64,000 nucleotides of DNA from Onchidella celtica (GCA_963931925.1 OZ007575.1:46080152-46144151); one strand, 5' to 3'. Positions 43,535-54,320 are shown, counted from the first letter of the stretch. Numbers and translations are program-made. Notes: generated from the sequence alone by a model not told the origin.

Positions 43535-43750
43535 CCGCGACACAGGATAATGAGACGAATCAATTCGCCATAATTATTCGGTCTGTCGACTTGCGCGCGT
43601 ATCATAGGTGTCGGCAATGCAATAGTTCGCACCACAATTCTTCATAATTGAACGAAAAGGAGAGTGCTTACCGTATTTACATGCGCACCAAATTTGTGGA
43701 CATGGAGGAGGAATGGTTCGTCTCGGTATTCTGTGACGCGGGTAGTAGAG
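43535..43750 (+). repeat. Dispersed repeat, copy 2
   Basis: Same blocks and orientation as 40420-40645, with insertions and about 80 per cent agreement by eye in the better blocks. Confidence 0.7.
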
Positions 43751-43902
43751 AGGCGTGCTCGCAAAGCAGTCAAGTGTAAAAATGTCGTAGAACAAAGAAA
43801 GCACACACGTGCACACACTAGTATACAAACAGACAGACCAACAATCACTGACATAATTTTTTTTTTTTTTGGCCGTTGTTTCGGGACTGTAGTATATTTC
43901 AT

Positions 43903-44094
43903 GGCCTTGTCCACAGCATCCGCTCCGCTGTTTTTACGGAAAATGACGTATGAAAAGGTAAAACTCTCTTTGCCTCTGTATACGTGTCGACGGCATCCGT
44001 TCCGCTCCGCTCCTCACCGCTATAGAGGCAAAACGAGTTTTTCATAATGTCATTTTCGGCAAAAGTAGAGGAGCCGGATAATGTGGACAAGACC
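43903..44094. mobile_element. Short MITE with GGTCTTGTCCACA ends, copy 2
   Basis: Left GGCCTTGTCCACAGCATCCG, right AATGTGGACAAGACC. Also holds GGCATCCGTTCCGCTCCGCT and TTTGCCTCTG, as in 23766-23930. 192 bp, non-coding. Confidence 0.75.
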
Positions 44095-44117
44095 ACCAAG
44101 CTGGAGCTCAAGCGTGA

Positions 44118-44188
44118 ATACTACATGTACTCAGCAGTTTCTCTACTGGCCTTTGTAATCGGACTACAACCCCTTAACAACTGTAATC
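44118..44188 (+). repeat. Short dispersed repeat, partial copy
   Basis: CAGTTTCTCTACTGGCCTTT then GTAATCGGACTACAACCCCT, matching the right half of 30402-30507 and the copy at 10005. Confidence 0.5.
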
Positions 44189-44245
44189 TTTTTTAAAGAC
44201 CATCTGTGAGATCACAACAACAGGGCTTGGGCCGAATTGAAAAGG

Positions 44246-44530
44246 CTGCTGTTACTTGTATGTGCGCACTGCAAGCGTTGGGGGCGAAAACCTATCCCTA
44301 ATCTGGTCTTTATCCTCAACCCTAAACGATATCGAATCCCTAACGTTGCCCTCAACCTTTTCAACCGAAAAAACAGGAGGAAAACAAAAAGAAAATCTGA
44401 AAGAATAATTAATTAAGCCTGCTATTATGAGTATTTCGGGAGGAGCTTGCTAGCTCTGGAGTCACAAAAGGCTTTAAAATACGTACCCCTAGCGCAGAAA
44501 AACTTGGGGGGCGTACGTACTTGTAGTTAC
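44246..44530. mobile_element. MITE-1 family copy
   Basis: Left GGCTGCTGTTACTTGTATGT, right GGGCGTACGTACTTGTAGTT. Carries ATCCTCAACCCTAAACGATA, AGGAGGAAAACAAAAAGAAA, TAATTAATTAAGCCTGCTAT, AGTATTTCGGGAGGAGCTTG and TTTAAAATACGTACCCCTAG in the family order. This is the best reference copy for the orientation of the expanded member at 46529. Confidence 0.88.
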
Positions 44531-46520
44531 ATTCAATTTAAAATGTGTAACATTTGTTTGTTTCTTACGCCGAGCTTTGTAAAACACAGTACTTTTTTTT
44601 TTCACCTGTTAACAAATAATCGCATAGCGTGACATACATTGATGGCTTGGTAATGACAGTGAAGGAAAGCAGGAACCAGTCGAAGCCAGAGAACCAATAG
44701 TTAGTTTGGCCGACTGTTGACGACGTCAGTTTATTTACAAGCGCCTGGGAATTTATCCACCTGTGGCCTGGTGCGATAACATTCAAGTCACTGGTGGATG
44801 CAGACATGATCTATGATGAGGACGGGAGGAGTGGGGGGGGGGGGTGGGGGCAGGGGCAATAGACTTCAATAACCAGTGAGGGCAGTCCTCTTGAACTAAT
44901 TCATGGATGCAGCAATGTGGTATCGATGCTACATAATATCATTTACGTACTGGCGTTTAATTTGATTTGGCATAAGTTGTTATTTGTTACCGAGAGAGAG
45001 ACAGAGAGAGGAGGGAGACAGATACACAGACAGAAAGAGAGAGAGGAAAAGAGAGAGCGTAAATTAAGAGGTTTGCTCTGTGGGGACATGACAAAATCAC
45101 ACTGGGATGTAGGTTCCGTGGCAGAAATGCATTCTGTTTGTAACCACCATAGATGTACCGGTAGTACCATAAACTACTACATCAATGGTAACCATTATTC
45201 GTCGTGAAGCAAAATCGTTTTAGCAAGATATCAAATTCGTTCCTTAGGTTAGGTAACCGAATTTATGGAAGAATTTTCCCAATCATCTGCCGGACTAGTT
45301 TATCTCAGTAGTGGATGGTCCCATTATGTTTTCTGATTTCACTTTCTACGCTTGTGTCTGCGATGGGATTCTTCCAGTTGTCATGTGATCAATGGTTGCA
45401 ATGATAATAAATATGAACAATTCAGAAACTGTTGAAGGATCCATTAGTCCCACAGCTGTTTACAAAAATGTTCATGCGAGGACAGTTCACAAAAGGACAT
45501 GAAAATTGCTACTAACCACCTATGAGGTGACTCAGTCGACGGCGGTTCCAAAGTTGTCATCACAGTTCATATTTATCTGGAGTCAATGGCATTGAGAATT
45601 AACTCTTAACTACCTAACGATCAACACAGATCAGTAAATCTTTCACTATTTTCCGATTCTCTTTGAATGGCGCTTCTCAATTCATTACAGGTGTTTAAAA
45701 ACCACAACTGAAATAATCCAGTTCAAAGCATTAAGATGAAAGGATTCAGAGAAACAAAGACAATCGTGGAGTCTCTTTCTTGCGGCGATCAAAATATCAG
45801 TAAACCGGGAACAAAACAAATAATCTCTTTCTAGTAGGCGATAAAGATTTCAACAAAGCAGGAACAAGGAAATGTACGCGGGAAGTCCAACGGCATGACC
45901 TCAGCCCTGGAAATGTTGACATTTTCCCATACGCTCTTGAAACTTTTTACAAGAAAAGTCTGTACAACTTTCCAAACTGCAAAACTTCCTGCTTTTGTGG
46001 GCGCTTTAATGACGGGCGGTGAGGCTTGACGGCTGGGAGTTAGTCAGGGTGATGTTGGTTTGGCCTATTTCTTCTGCTCTGTGTTTGTGTATGTGTGTAT
46101 GTGTCTGGTGTTATGTTTGTCCAAACACTGTTTCTATTGCCTTATACGAGTCTTGCCGCGATTTCATGCACCGAGAGTTGATGTCTGTGACCGTTAAATT
46201 GCAGACAGCCGAGGACATTAAATCTGCATCAAATGATATAGTAGGAGCTTTCGTGTTCTTCGCTGTCTCTTTGTGTACTGGGGCCGACAGTTCCAGATCA
46301 TCCCGCTGAGTTATGAAATACTATACCTTTTTTTTAAATTTCTGGCTCTTTTAATAGAGGTGTCCGTTGTTACTTAGACAAAGTGCCAAGTAAACAGAAA
46401 GATTCTAAACGCAAGGGTCCAATGTAAAGGTCGCGAGTTACATTGATTATTTCCTTGTCATTTCAGTTAATATTTGCTGTAGGCGAGGAAATGGAGAAGA
46501 AATGGGTAGTGGGTTGAACA
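44531..46520. other. Intergenic stretch
   Basis: Poly-G near 44834 and a purine-rich tract at 44993-45058. No gene. Frames of up to 96 codons have no family likeness. Confidence 0.5.
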
Positions 46521-46528
46521 ATGAGAAA

Positions 46529-49171
46529 AGGGTTTTGCACTAGGGGTGCGTACGTTTACGTCCTATCCCTAACCCTGTCCTTACCCTCAACCCTAAATCT
46601 TATGGAATCCCTAACCTTGCCCGTTACACTTTCCACCGAAAAAGAAAAAAAAGGAGGAGGAAAACAAAAAGGACATCTAAAAGAATAATTCATTAAGGCT
46701 GTTGTTAAGGCTGTTGTTAAGGCTGTTGTTAAGGCTGTTGTTAAGGCTGTTGTTAAGGCTGTTGTTAAGGCTGTTGTTAAGGCTGTTGTTAAGGCTGTTG
46801 TTAAGGCTGTTGTTAAGGCTGTTGTTAAGGCTGTTGTGAAGGCTGTTGTTAAGGCTGTTGTGAAGGCTGTTGTTAAGGCTGTTGTTAAGGCTGTTGTTAA
46901 GGCTGTTGTTAAGGCTGTTGTTAAGGCTGTTGTTAAGGCTGTTGTTAAGGCTGTTGTTAAGGCTGTTGTTAAGGCTGTTGTTAAGGCTGTTGTTAAGGCT
47001 GTTGTGAAGGCTGTTGTTAAGGCTGTTGTTAAGGCTGTTGTTAAGGCTGTTGTTAAGGCTGTTGTGAAGGCTGTTGTTAAGGCTGTTGTTAAGGCTGTTG
47101 TTAAGGCTGTTGTTAAGGCTGTTGTGAAGGCTGTTGTTAAGGCTGTTGTGAAGGCTGTTGTTAAGGCTGTTGTTAAGGCTGTTGTTAAGGCTGTTGTTAA
47201 GGCTGTTGTGAAGGCTGTTGTGAAGGCTGTTGTTAAGGCTGTTGTTAAGGCTGTTGTGAAGGCTGTTGTTAAGGCTGTTGTTAAGGCTGTTGTGAAGGCT
47301 GTTGTTAAGGCTGTTGTTAAGGCTGTTGTTAAGGCTGTTGTTAAGGCTGTTGTTAAGGCTGTTGTTAAGGCTGTTGTTAAGGCTGTTGTTAAGGCTGTTG
47401 TTAAGGCTGTTGTTAAGGCTGTTGTTAAGGCTGTTGTGAAGGCTGTTGTTAAGGCTGTTGTTAAGGCTGTTGTTAAGGCTGTTGTTAAGGCTGTTGTGAA
47501 GGCTGTTGTTAAGGCTGTTGTTAAGGCTGTTGTTAAGGCTGTTGTTAAGGCTGTTGTGAAGGCTGTTGTTAAGGCTGTTGTTAAGGCTGTTGTTAAGGCT
47601 GTTGTTAAGGCTGTTGTTAAGGCTGTTGTTAAGGCTGTTGTTAAGGCTGTTGTTAAGGCTGTTGTTAAGGCTGTTGTGAAGGCTGTTGTTAAGGCTGTTG
47701 TTAAGGCTGTTGTTAAGGCTGTTGTTAAGGCTGTTGTTAAGGCTGTTGTTAAGGCTGTTGTTAAGGCTGTTGTTAAGGCTGTTGTTAAGGCTGTTGTTAA
47801 GGCTGTTGTTAAGGCTGTTGTTAAGGCTGTTGTTAAGGCTGTTGTTAAGGCTGTTGTTAAGGCTGTTGTTAAGGCTGTTGTGAAGGCTGTTGTTAAGGCT
47901 GTTGTTAAGGCTGTTGTTAAGGCTGTTGTTAAGGCTGTTGTTAAGGCTGTTGTTAAGGCTGTTGTTAAGGCTGTTGTTAAGGCTGTTGTGAAGGCTGTTG
48001 TTAAGGCTGTTGTTAAGGCTGTTGTTAAGGCTGTTGTGAAGGCTGTTGTTAAGGCTGTTGTTAAGGCTGTTGTTAAGGCTGTTGTTAAGGCTGTTGTTAA
48101 GGCTGTTGTTAAGGCTGTTGTTAAGGCTGTTGTTAAGGCTGTTGTTAAGGCTGTTGTTAAGGCTGTTGTGAAGGCTGTTGTGAAGGCTGTTGTGAAGGCT
48201 GTTGTTAAGGCTGTTGTTAAGGCTGTTGTTAAGGCTGTTGTTAAGGCTGTTGTTAAGGCTGTTGTTAAGGCTGTTGTTAAGGCTGTTGTTAAGGCTGTTG
48301 TTAAGGCTGTTGTTAAGGCTGTTGTTAAGGCTGTTGTTAAGGCTGTTGTTAAGGCTGTTGTTAAGGCTGTTGTTAAGGCTGTTGTTAAGGCTGTTGTTAA
48401 GGCTGTTGTTAAGGCTGTTGTTAAGGCTGTTGTTAAGGCTGTTGTTAAGGCTGTTGTTAAGGCTGTTGTTAAGGCTGTTGTTAAGGCTGTTGTTAAGGCT
48501 GTTGTTAAGGCTGTTGTTAAGGCTGTTGTTAAGGCTGTTGTTAAGGCTGTTGTGAAGGCTGTTGTTAAGGCTGTTGTGAAGGCTGTTGTTAAGGCTGTTG
48601 TTAAGGCTGTTGTTAAGGCTGTTGTTAAGGCTGTTGTTAAGGCTGTTGTTAAGGCTGTTGTTAAGGCTGTTGTTAAGGCTGTTGTTAAGGCTGTTGTTAA
48701 GGCTGTTGTTAAGGCTGTTGTTAAGGCTGTTGTTAAGGCTGTTGTTAAGGCTGTTGTTAAGGCTGTTGTTAAGGCTGTTGTTAAGGCTGTTGTTAAGGCT
48801 GTTGTTAAGGCTGTTGTTAAGGCTGTTGCTAAGGCTGTTGTTAAGGCTGTTGTTAAGGCTGTTGTGAAGGCTGTTGTTAAGGCTGTTGTTAAGGCTGTTG
48901 TTAAGGCTGTTGTGAAGGCTGTTGTTAAGGCTGTTGTTAAGGCTGTTGTTAAGGCTGTTGTTAAGGCTGTTGTTAAGGCTGTTGTTAAGGCTGTTGTTAA
49001 GGCTGTTGTTAAGGCTGTTGTTAAGGCTGTTGTTAAGGCTGTTGTTAAGGCTGTTGTTAAGGCTGTTGTTAAGGCTATTTCGGGTTCGGATCTCTCTAGT
49101 TCTGGAGTCACAAAAAAAATGTGTCCCTAGCGCGAGGCACACGGGGCATGTACATACAAGTAACGACAATC
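46529..49171. mobile_element. MITE-1 copy expanded by an internal satellite
   Basis: Left part: GCACTAGGGGTGCGTACGTT, ACCCTCAACCCTAAATCTTA, AGGAGGAAAACAAAAAGGAC, AAAGAATAATTCATTAAGGC. Then 198 units of a 12-mer. Right part: GGCTATTTCGGGTTCGGATC, TAGTTCTGGAGTCACAAAAA, CCCTAGCGCGAGGCACACGG, ACATACAAGTAACGACAATC. Order and orientation match 44246-44530. It is flanked by ATGAGAAAA on both sides (46521-46529 and 49172-49180), which fits the 8-bp target duplication seen at 55474/55705. The outermost left inverted repeat is shortened. Confidence 0.88.
46693..49068 (+). repeat. 12-bp satellite TTAAGGCTGTTG, 198 units
   Basis: Exactly 2376 bases of TTAAGGCTGTTG in perfect register. About two dozen units have TG in place of TT at the first two bases, and one unit has CT (near 48830). 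There are no indels. Because 12 is divisible by three, several frames stay open over the whole length on both strands (764, 830 and 851 codons, reading KAVV, NSLN and LTTA repeats). They are a by-product of the repeat. Confidence 0.99.
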
Positions 49172-49351
49172 ATGAGAAAACATCTTTGAGTCACATGGTA
49201 TACTAAATTAGAGATCTTGGTGATCCACTGTGATTCTGGAGGAGATTCTCAGCATGTGACTGAAGAGTCCTACAGAGGATGGCAGTTCTTTAGGCCCCGT
49301 TCATAGGAAATGTAAAAAGTGGTTGGTCTTATAGTCTAACTTCATTCCACG

Positions 49352-49784
49352 GGGGACACGGTGGACTAGGGGCAATTTGCTAGCCTCTCATGCTGAAAGT
49401 ACCGGGTTCGATCCCCGGTCGGTGCAGGCATGTTGGAATTTTTTTAGTTTTTTTTTTTTTATTTTGGGGGGGGGGGGAGAGAGATTCCTGTTCCTGATCC
49501 TATGGTAGTTAGGATCGAGCACCTAGCCTTCTCGGACAAGGACCAAAAATTGGGAGGACCCGTATGCACGTTTCGCAAGTTAAAGATATCTTGGCAGTTG
49601 AAAGTCGAGAAGAGCAGGCCGAACAAGGCCTCTGTCCGGGCAACATTTTTTTTTTAAAAATCATCCCTACCACAAACACACACACACACTCACACACTAA
49701 CAAGAACAACAAAGATAAAAACAACCAAATTTTAAAGTGAGGGGGTAAATGCCAAGGGCAGCGAATCTCCTAGAATACAGACCT
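49352..49784 (+). mobile_element. tRNA-derived SINE, tail type B
   Basis: Head with B-box GGTTCGATCCC and GGTCGGTGCAGGCATGTTGG. Body with CCTTCTCGGACAAGGACC, TTGGCAGTTGAAAGTCGAGA and AGAGCAGGCCGAACAAGGCC. Tail B with GTAAATGCCAAGGGCAGCGA and ATCTCCTAGAATACAGACCT. A CA run and several T and G homopolymers lie inside. The A-box is weak. Confidence 0.88.
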
Positions 49785-49800
49785 AAACACAGTCTAACTT

Positions 49801-50797
49801 TATTGCTGTTATCTTCCTTCTTGTCTCCCACTGAATTAGCTGTTATTCTTCAAAGTTTGGCAGACCCTTGCGGGCTTCTCGCCTCCTGATGTCCTTGTCT
49901 GTTGCTGAGGATTCCCAATCCCAGGTAATGTCCATGCTGGCAGCTTTCAAAGCAGTAACTACCATTTTATAATAATTATGGGAGGTAAGCAAGCACGGTG
50001 TACATGTATCCATTTCTCTGGAGATGACAATGAGCTGCTAAAGAAAAAGAAAATAGCTCTAGTGCTGACAAAAATGGATGTTTCCAAAATGTTTGATGGA
50101 TTTGTGCATTTCTAGGATATCTGGACACTATCTCCATGTCACATTAAGGTTCTCTGACTGAAAAAAAAACAAAAAAAACTTAGAAACCTACATACCCGAC
50201 TTTAAGTTGCTAACCCTCGTTTATAAAGTAATGGTATTACTGTAAGTCAGTCCCATGTTCTGTCGGGGATTTGGTCAGTAATCGGAACAGGCTTAAATGA
50301 ATTAGACAAGAAAACTTCCAATACCACAATTTAACCGGGGGGGGGGGTGGGGGTGGGGGTGGGGGGGAGGAGGAGAGTTGCTAGGCTGAGGGCGTGGGCG
50401 GGGGCGGCTGGAAATCTACATCGTATTTGTTAAATCACATCTCATAATTCGGCCGCTCGCTGAGATACCTAGGAAAGGGAAGGGGAGTAGGAGCAGAGAG
50501 AATCAGGTAAAGACTGCCCAGTGACTCCTTTCCCGATGACTTCCTCACGTCCGCGCGTGAGCAATTTAATGGCTAGGTTGTTTGACGAGTAAGTCCAGCG
50601 ACCGAGATCGCTGGGAGTTCTACCGACTCTAAAGTGGGTAAAAATGTTTAAGAATGTCTACGTAAGGCTTCCGATACTTTTAATATACTTTACCCAGAGA
50701 GCTATGTATGGTGAGTTCGTGTCGGCCATCACGCTAATCTTTTCTTCTCTAGGTGGCAAATTAATTTAAGATAGAATTTCAAAAGTGCCGTGTAAGC
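49801..50797. other. Intergenic stretch
   Basis: Poly-G tract near 50338-50370. No gene or repeat family recognised. Confidence 0.5.
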
Positions 50798-50946
50798 TAA
50801 TCCAGACGTTGAGGATAAATTTAATGAACACACAAAGAGACGGAAAAACAAACGGACAGACATGTACATTAGATGGATAAATGGACAAATAGACAGACAG
50901 GTAGATTAGTTGTATACATAGACAGACAGACCAACAGATAGATGGA
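50798..50946 (+). repeat. Segment copied into a SINE 1.1 kb downstream
   Basis: TAATCCAGACGTTGAGGATA, AACACACAAAGAGACGG, AAAAACAAAC and ACAGACATGTACATTAGATG recur at 51896-52025 with only a handful of changes and one internal deletion near the right end. Confidence 0.88.
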
Positions 50947-51599
50947 TTTGACTGCTCTGTCTGTATGACCTACGCATTCATTAGACTTAGTTATTAAGGG
51001 TGTGGCTATTCGAGCCATACAGCTAGAAGACATGGAATATACTTTGTTGTTTTGGTTATTTTTATTTTTGTTGTTGTTGTCGACCAACTTATGGCCAATA
51101 TTTTTAAAAACGTTCGTTTTGTTCTTGTTCATACCAAAAATGTAGTGGAGGCCAACAATCCAAACCTAATCCTAACCCTAAATTCTCAAGCTCTCCGGAA
51201 AATTCCCCTGTGCAAACACCCCCGCCCCCGGCTGGTTACAAATGGCCCGAATAGTCCCTTGCCACCTCTACTTAGCGTTAGAGGTGACGGGAAAGTCAGC
51301 TCTCCCAGATGTCACTGTAAGGATTCTCCACTATAATTATGAAATGTGACAAATTTGACTTTCCACCACTGGATTTCTGCGTGTTAAAGAACCAAAATTT
51401 CCTCTCAAGCCCAGTTAATTTATCAAATTACTGTAATAAACTTTTCTAAAATTTCATGCCTCTATTTAATTTTGTTCTTGAGATTCCAACTCAGTTTAAT
51501 TGTCTCTTCTGCATTTTTACTGGATCAAAACTGCTATTTACAACAGCCCCTCTTCCCTGCGCTATTTTCCATTTATTCTTTCTTTTGTTTTTAAAGGCT
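50947..51599. other. Intergenic stretch
   Basis: No gene. A weak likeness to the CTAATCCTAACCCTAAAT part of MITE-1 at 51167-51184 is too short to call. Confidence 0.45.
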
Positions 51600-51750
51600 G
51601 GGGACAAGGTGGTCTAGAGGCAAGGTGCTCGCCTCTCATGCCAAGGGTCCCGGGTTCAAAACCCGGCCGGTGCAGGCATGTTGGAAGTTTGGGATTTTTC
51701 TCATATTTTCGTGTCCCTGATTCTATTGAGGGGTAGGATCGAGTACCTAC
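51600..51750 (+). mobile_element. SINE (tail A copy), 5' half of an interrupted element
   Basis: Complete tRNA-like head: GGGGACAAGGTGG, A-box TGGTCTAGAGG, GTGCTCGCCTCTCATGCC, B-box GGTTCAAAACC, CCGGTGCAGGCATGTTGG. It stops at GATCGAGTACCTAC, where the next SINE begins. Its continuation is the stretch from 52557, which resumes at ACCTAGTC. Confidence 0.85.
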
Positions 51751-51753
51751 CTT

Positions 51754-52556
51754 GGGGACAAGGTGGTCTAGAGGCAAGGTGCTCGCCTCTCATGCCAAGG
51801 GTCCCGGGTTCTAAACCCAGGCAGTGCAGGCATGTTGGAAATTGGATTTTTCTCATATTTTTAAGTCCCTGGTCCTATTGGGTGGTAGGATCGAGTAATC
51901 CAGACGTTGAGGATAAATTTAATTAACACACAAAGAGACGGAAAAACAAACAGACAGACATGTACATTAGATGGATAGATGGACAAATAGACAGACAGGT
52001 AGATTAGTTGTATAGATAGATGGGATAGGATCGAGTACCTAGTCTTCTCGGATAACGACGAAAAAATTCGGAGGGCCCGTGTGCACGTTGCGCACGTTAA
52101 AGATACCTTGGCAGTTGGAAATCGTAAAGAGCAGGCCGAAAGGCCGCTGCCCGGGCAAAATTGAAAATTGAAATTAATAGATTAAAATGTATCCATATCA
52201 TCCCCCCCCCCCCCAACAAAATTTATTATTCATTATTAAATATATATTGTTATTAATAAATATTCAAATATTATTTGAGTTGTGTGTTGTGAACTGATGT
52301 GAGTTGTGAACTGCTGTGAGTGTGAACTGTTGTGAGTTGTGAACTGCGCCTAACAGGCTGCGTTACAATTTGCTCTGAGATAGAGAGAGAGAGTGAGCGA
52401 GACAGGGAGAGAGAAAGAAGCAGTGCAGTGTGTTGAGCGCTTCGCAGGCAGCTCCATTCTGCTCTGTGGTTGACGTGTTGTTTCTGTAAAGCGCATAGAG
52501 CATTTTAAATGGATATGCGCTATATAAATGCTATACATTATTATTATTATTATTAT
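51754..52556 (+). mobile_element. SINE (tail C copy) inserted in another SINE
   Basis: Second full head (GGGGACAAGGTGGTCTAGAG at 51754), body to GGTAGGATCGAGTA (51897), a 128-bp foreign insert, then CCTAGTCTTCTCGGATAACG and the rest of the body. Next come ATTAATAGATTAAAATGTAT, a poly-C tract at 52201, and tail C (ACTGCGCCTAACAGGCTGCG, TCTGAGATAGAGAGAG, GCGCTATATAAATGCT) ending in an ATT microsatellite tail. The tail run is typical of LINE-mobilised SINEs. Confidence 0.82.
51898..52025 (+). mobile_element. 128-bp insert inside the SINE, flanked by 12-bp repeats
   Basis: Bounded by TAGGATCGAGTA at 51886-51897 and again at 52026-52037. The uninterrupted SINE has this string once, so the repeat is a target-site duplication. 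The insert equals the segment at 50798-50946 minus a short internal piece. A 12-bp duplication fits target-primed insertion of an RNA copy. The source may be the upstream locus or a shared dispersed family. Confidence 0.75.
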
Positions 52557-52890
52557 TATTACCTAGTCTCCTCGGATAAGGACTAAAGAATTCGGAGGGC
52601 CTGTGTGCACGTTGCGCACGGTAATGGTACCTTGGCAGTTGGAAATCGTAAAGAGCAGGCCGAACAGGCCGCTGCCCGGGCAAAATTAAATAAGATTCGT
52701 CCCTAACATTCCCTCCCCCTCCCTCATCTCCCCCCCCCCCCCAAATTTAAAAAAAAAAAGAACCGCCGACCGGCGCTGCACTGTGGCGACGACGTGCCTG
52801 CTCCAGTTGTAACTGGGCTGCAATGGCACAAAGGCAAATTTCCCAAATGGGATTAAAGAGTTATACAAATACAAATACAAATACAAATAA
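52557..52890 (+). mobile_element. SINE (tail A copy), 3' half of the interrupted element
   Basis: Resumes at ACCTAGTCTCCTCGGATAAG, continues through TTCGGAGGGCCTGTGTGCAC, AGAGCAGGCCGAACAGGCCG and a poly-C tract at 52728, then tail A (CCGGCGCTGCACTGTGGCGA, GCTCCAGTTGTAACTGGGCT) and an (ACAAAT)n end. With 51600-51750 it makes one full SINE. Confidence 0.85.
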
Positions 52891-53155
52891 GTACGTAAGC
52901 ACCCCAAGGATTTTGCGCCAGGGGCGTATGCGTATAGGTACTATCCATAACCCCGTCCATATCCTTAACGCTAAATCTTATCAAATCAATAAAGCTGCCC
53001 CCACCCCCCCCCCCCTATCCGATCAACCAAAAAATAGGAGAAAAAACAAAAACAAAATCGGAAAGAATAGTTAACGAAGGCTGCTGGTAGGATATTTCGA
53101 GGAGGAGCTCTTTAATTCTGGGGCCACGAAAGGCTTTAAAATACTCACCCCTAGC
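52891..53155. mobile_element. MITE-1 family copy, right end missing
   Basis: AGTACGTAAGCACCCCAAGG, TTTTGCGCCAGGGGCGTATG, TATCCTTAACGCTAAATCTT, GAAGGCTGCTGGTAGGATAT, TTTAAAATACTCACCCCTAG in family order. The right inverted repeat stops at CACCCCTAGC, where the CACAGACTAAT repeat begins. The left end abuts the SINE tail directly. Confidence 0.8.
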
Positions 53156-53230
53156 CACAGACTAATAAATTAACCAGACTGGACACACGAGCTTCGGGCT
53201 GTGTCGTTTTTTTACGGAATTTCCCGAGCG
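53156..53230 (-). mobile_element. End fragment of the CACAGACTAATAAA MITE
   Basis: CACAGACTAATAAATTAACC, AGACTGGACACACGAGCTTC, GGGCTGTGTCG and TACGGAATTTCCCGAGCGGC are the reverse complement of the right end of 60488-60853. Only about 75 bp remain. Confidence 0.8.
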
Positions 53231-54317
53231 GCGACTAAAAGGTCGTAGTGTTAGGGGTTGTTGTGGTGGTAGTGGTGATGGTAGTGGCGGCGGTGATTGT
53301 GATGGTGGTGTAGCAACTTACAGACGAAACAAGTTTGGTGGTTCTGTCACTTTATTCTGGATCTGACTTACATGAAGGCAGCCATTGTCCAACTAAAAAC
53401 ATTTGTCATTCAATTGCGATTCAACAATAAACTGACAGAACTAAACTCCGAAACGTAACCAAATAATACAGAATAAAAGAGAATGCATACTGCAGCATTT
53501 CAAGCGCGCGACATTTGATCATTAACAATAATGCCTCGCTACCCTGGTAATAAACGATGATGAACTATAGTTGCCGAGCAGATGGTGATGGTGCTAACCA
53601 TTATGATTTCCTCATGAAAGAAGTAAATTGCTCAATACATTTGTTGTTTGTTTTTTGTTTTGTTGTTGTTGTTTTTTAAATAACATTATAAGGCATGGCG
53701 GATTAGGATCAGGGAAGGTATAGAGTCGGGTTCGATTCGGGATATACATAATTATCAGATGTTTCTAATTTTATGCGCATTATATCAATGAACACACACA
53801 CACACGCACATACACACACACTCAAACACACATAAAACAAGTTGTCAGTTCCCAATGTCTGTAACCTGCCAGATTAACCATTTGAGACTAGAATGGCCAT
53901 CCGGCCAGACTAACAGTTATCTTCTTTTTTTTTTTTTTGTTATCATCTCCGCCTGAGAGTTTTTTTTTTCTTTTTTGTTGTTGTTGTAGTCGTTGTTTTG
54001 TTGTTATTTTTTCAACTCCCCTATTTTGACTACAAATGTGAAAGCGCCATTTTAGTTTGTTTCAAAGTCCTTATGTTATATAATTATAGAAAACCACTAA
54101 TTTTGCTCTGTGAAGCGAGTCTGTCCCCATGGTCCTGACTGTGAGTTGGTCACTTCTAACCGTCACAAGGTCTTTTTTCCAAATCATAAATGATCTCTGG
54201 CATACGATGACTCTTCCAGAAAATCAACTCTTTACAGTCAAATGCCTAATTTTAATTATTTTATTTGCGTAATAATGGCATAACAGATAACACTAATGGA
54301 CATGGGAAAATTCATGA
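53231..54317. other. Intergenic stretch
   Basis: Contains GGT/GAT-type low complexity at 53252-53310, CA runs near 53790-53820 and T-rich tracts. No gene. Confidence 0.5.
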
Positions 54318-54320
54318 TCC

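Noticed and set aside
46556-49169. Very long open frames (764, 830 and 851 codons) on both strands
   Set aside because: They are translations of the 12-bp satellite, whose period is a multiple of three. Peptides are pure KAVV, NSLN and LTTA repeats and the flanks are MITE sequence.
51600-51680. Possible tRNA gene
   Set aside because: A and B boxes are present but the cloverleaf is imperfect and the same head leads into a SINE body in every copy.
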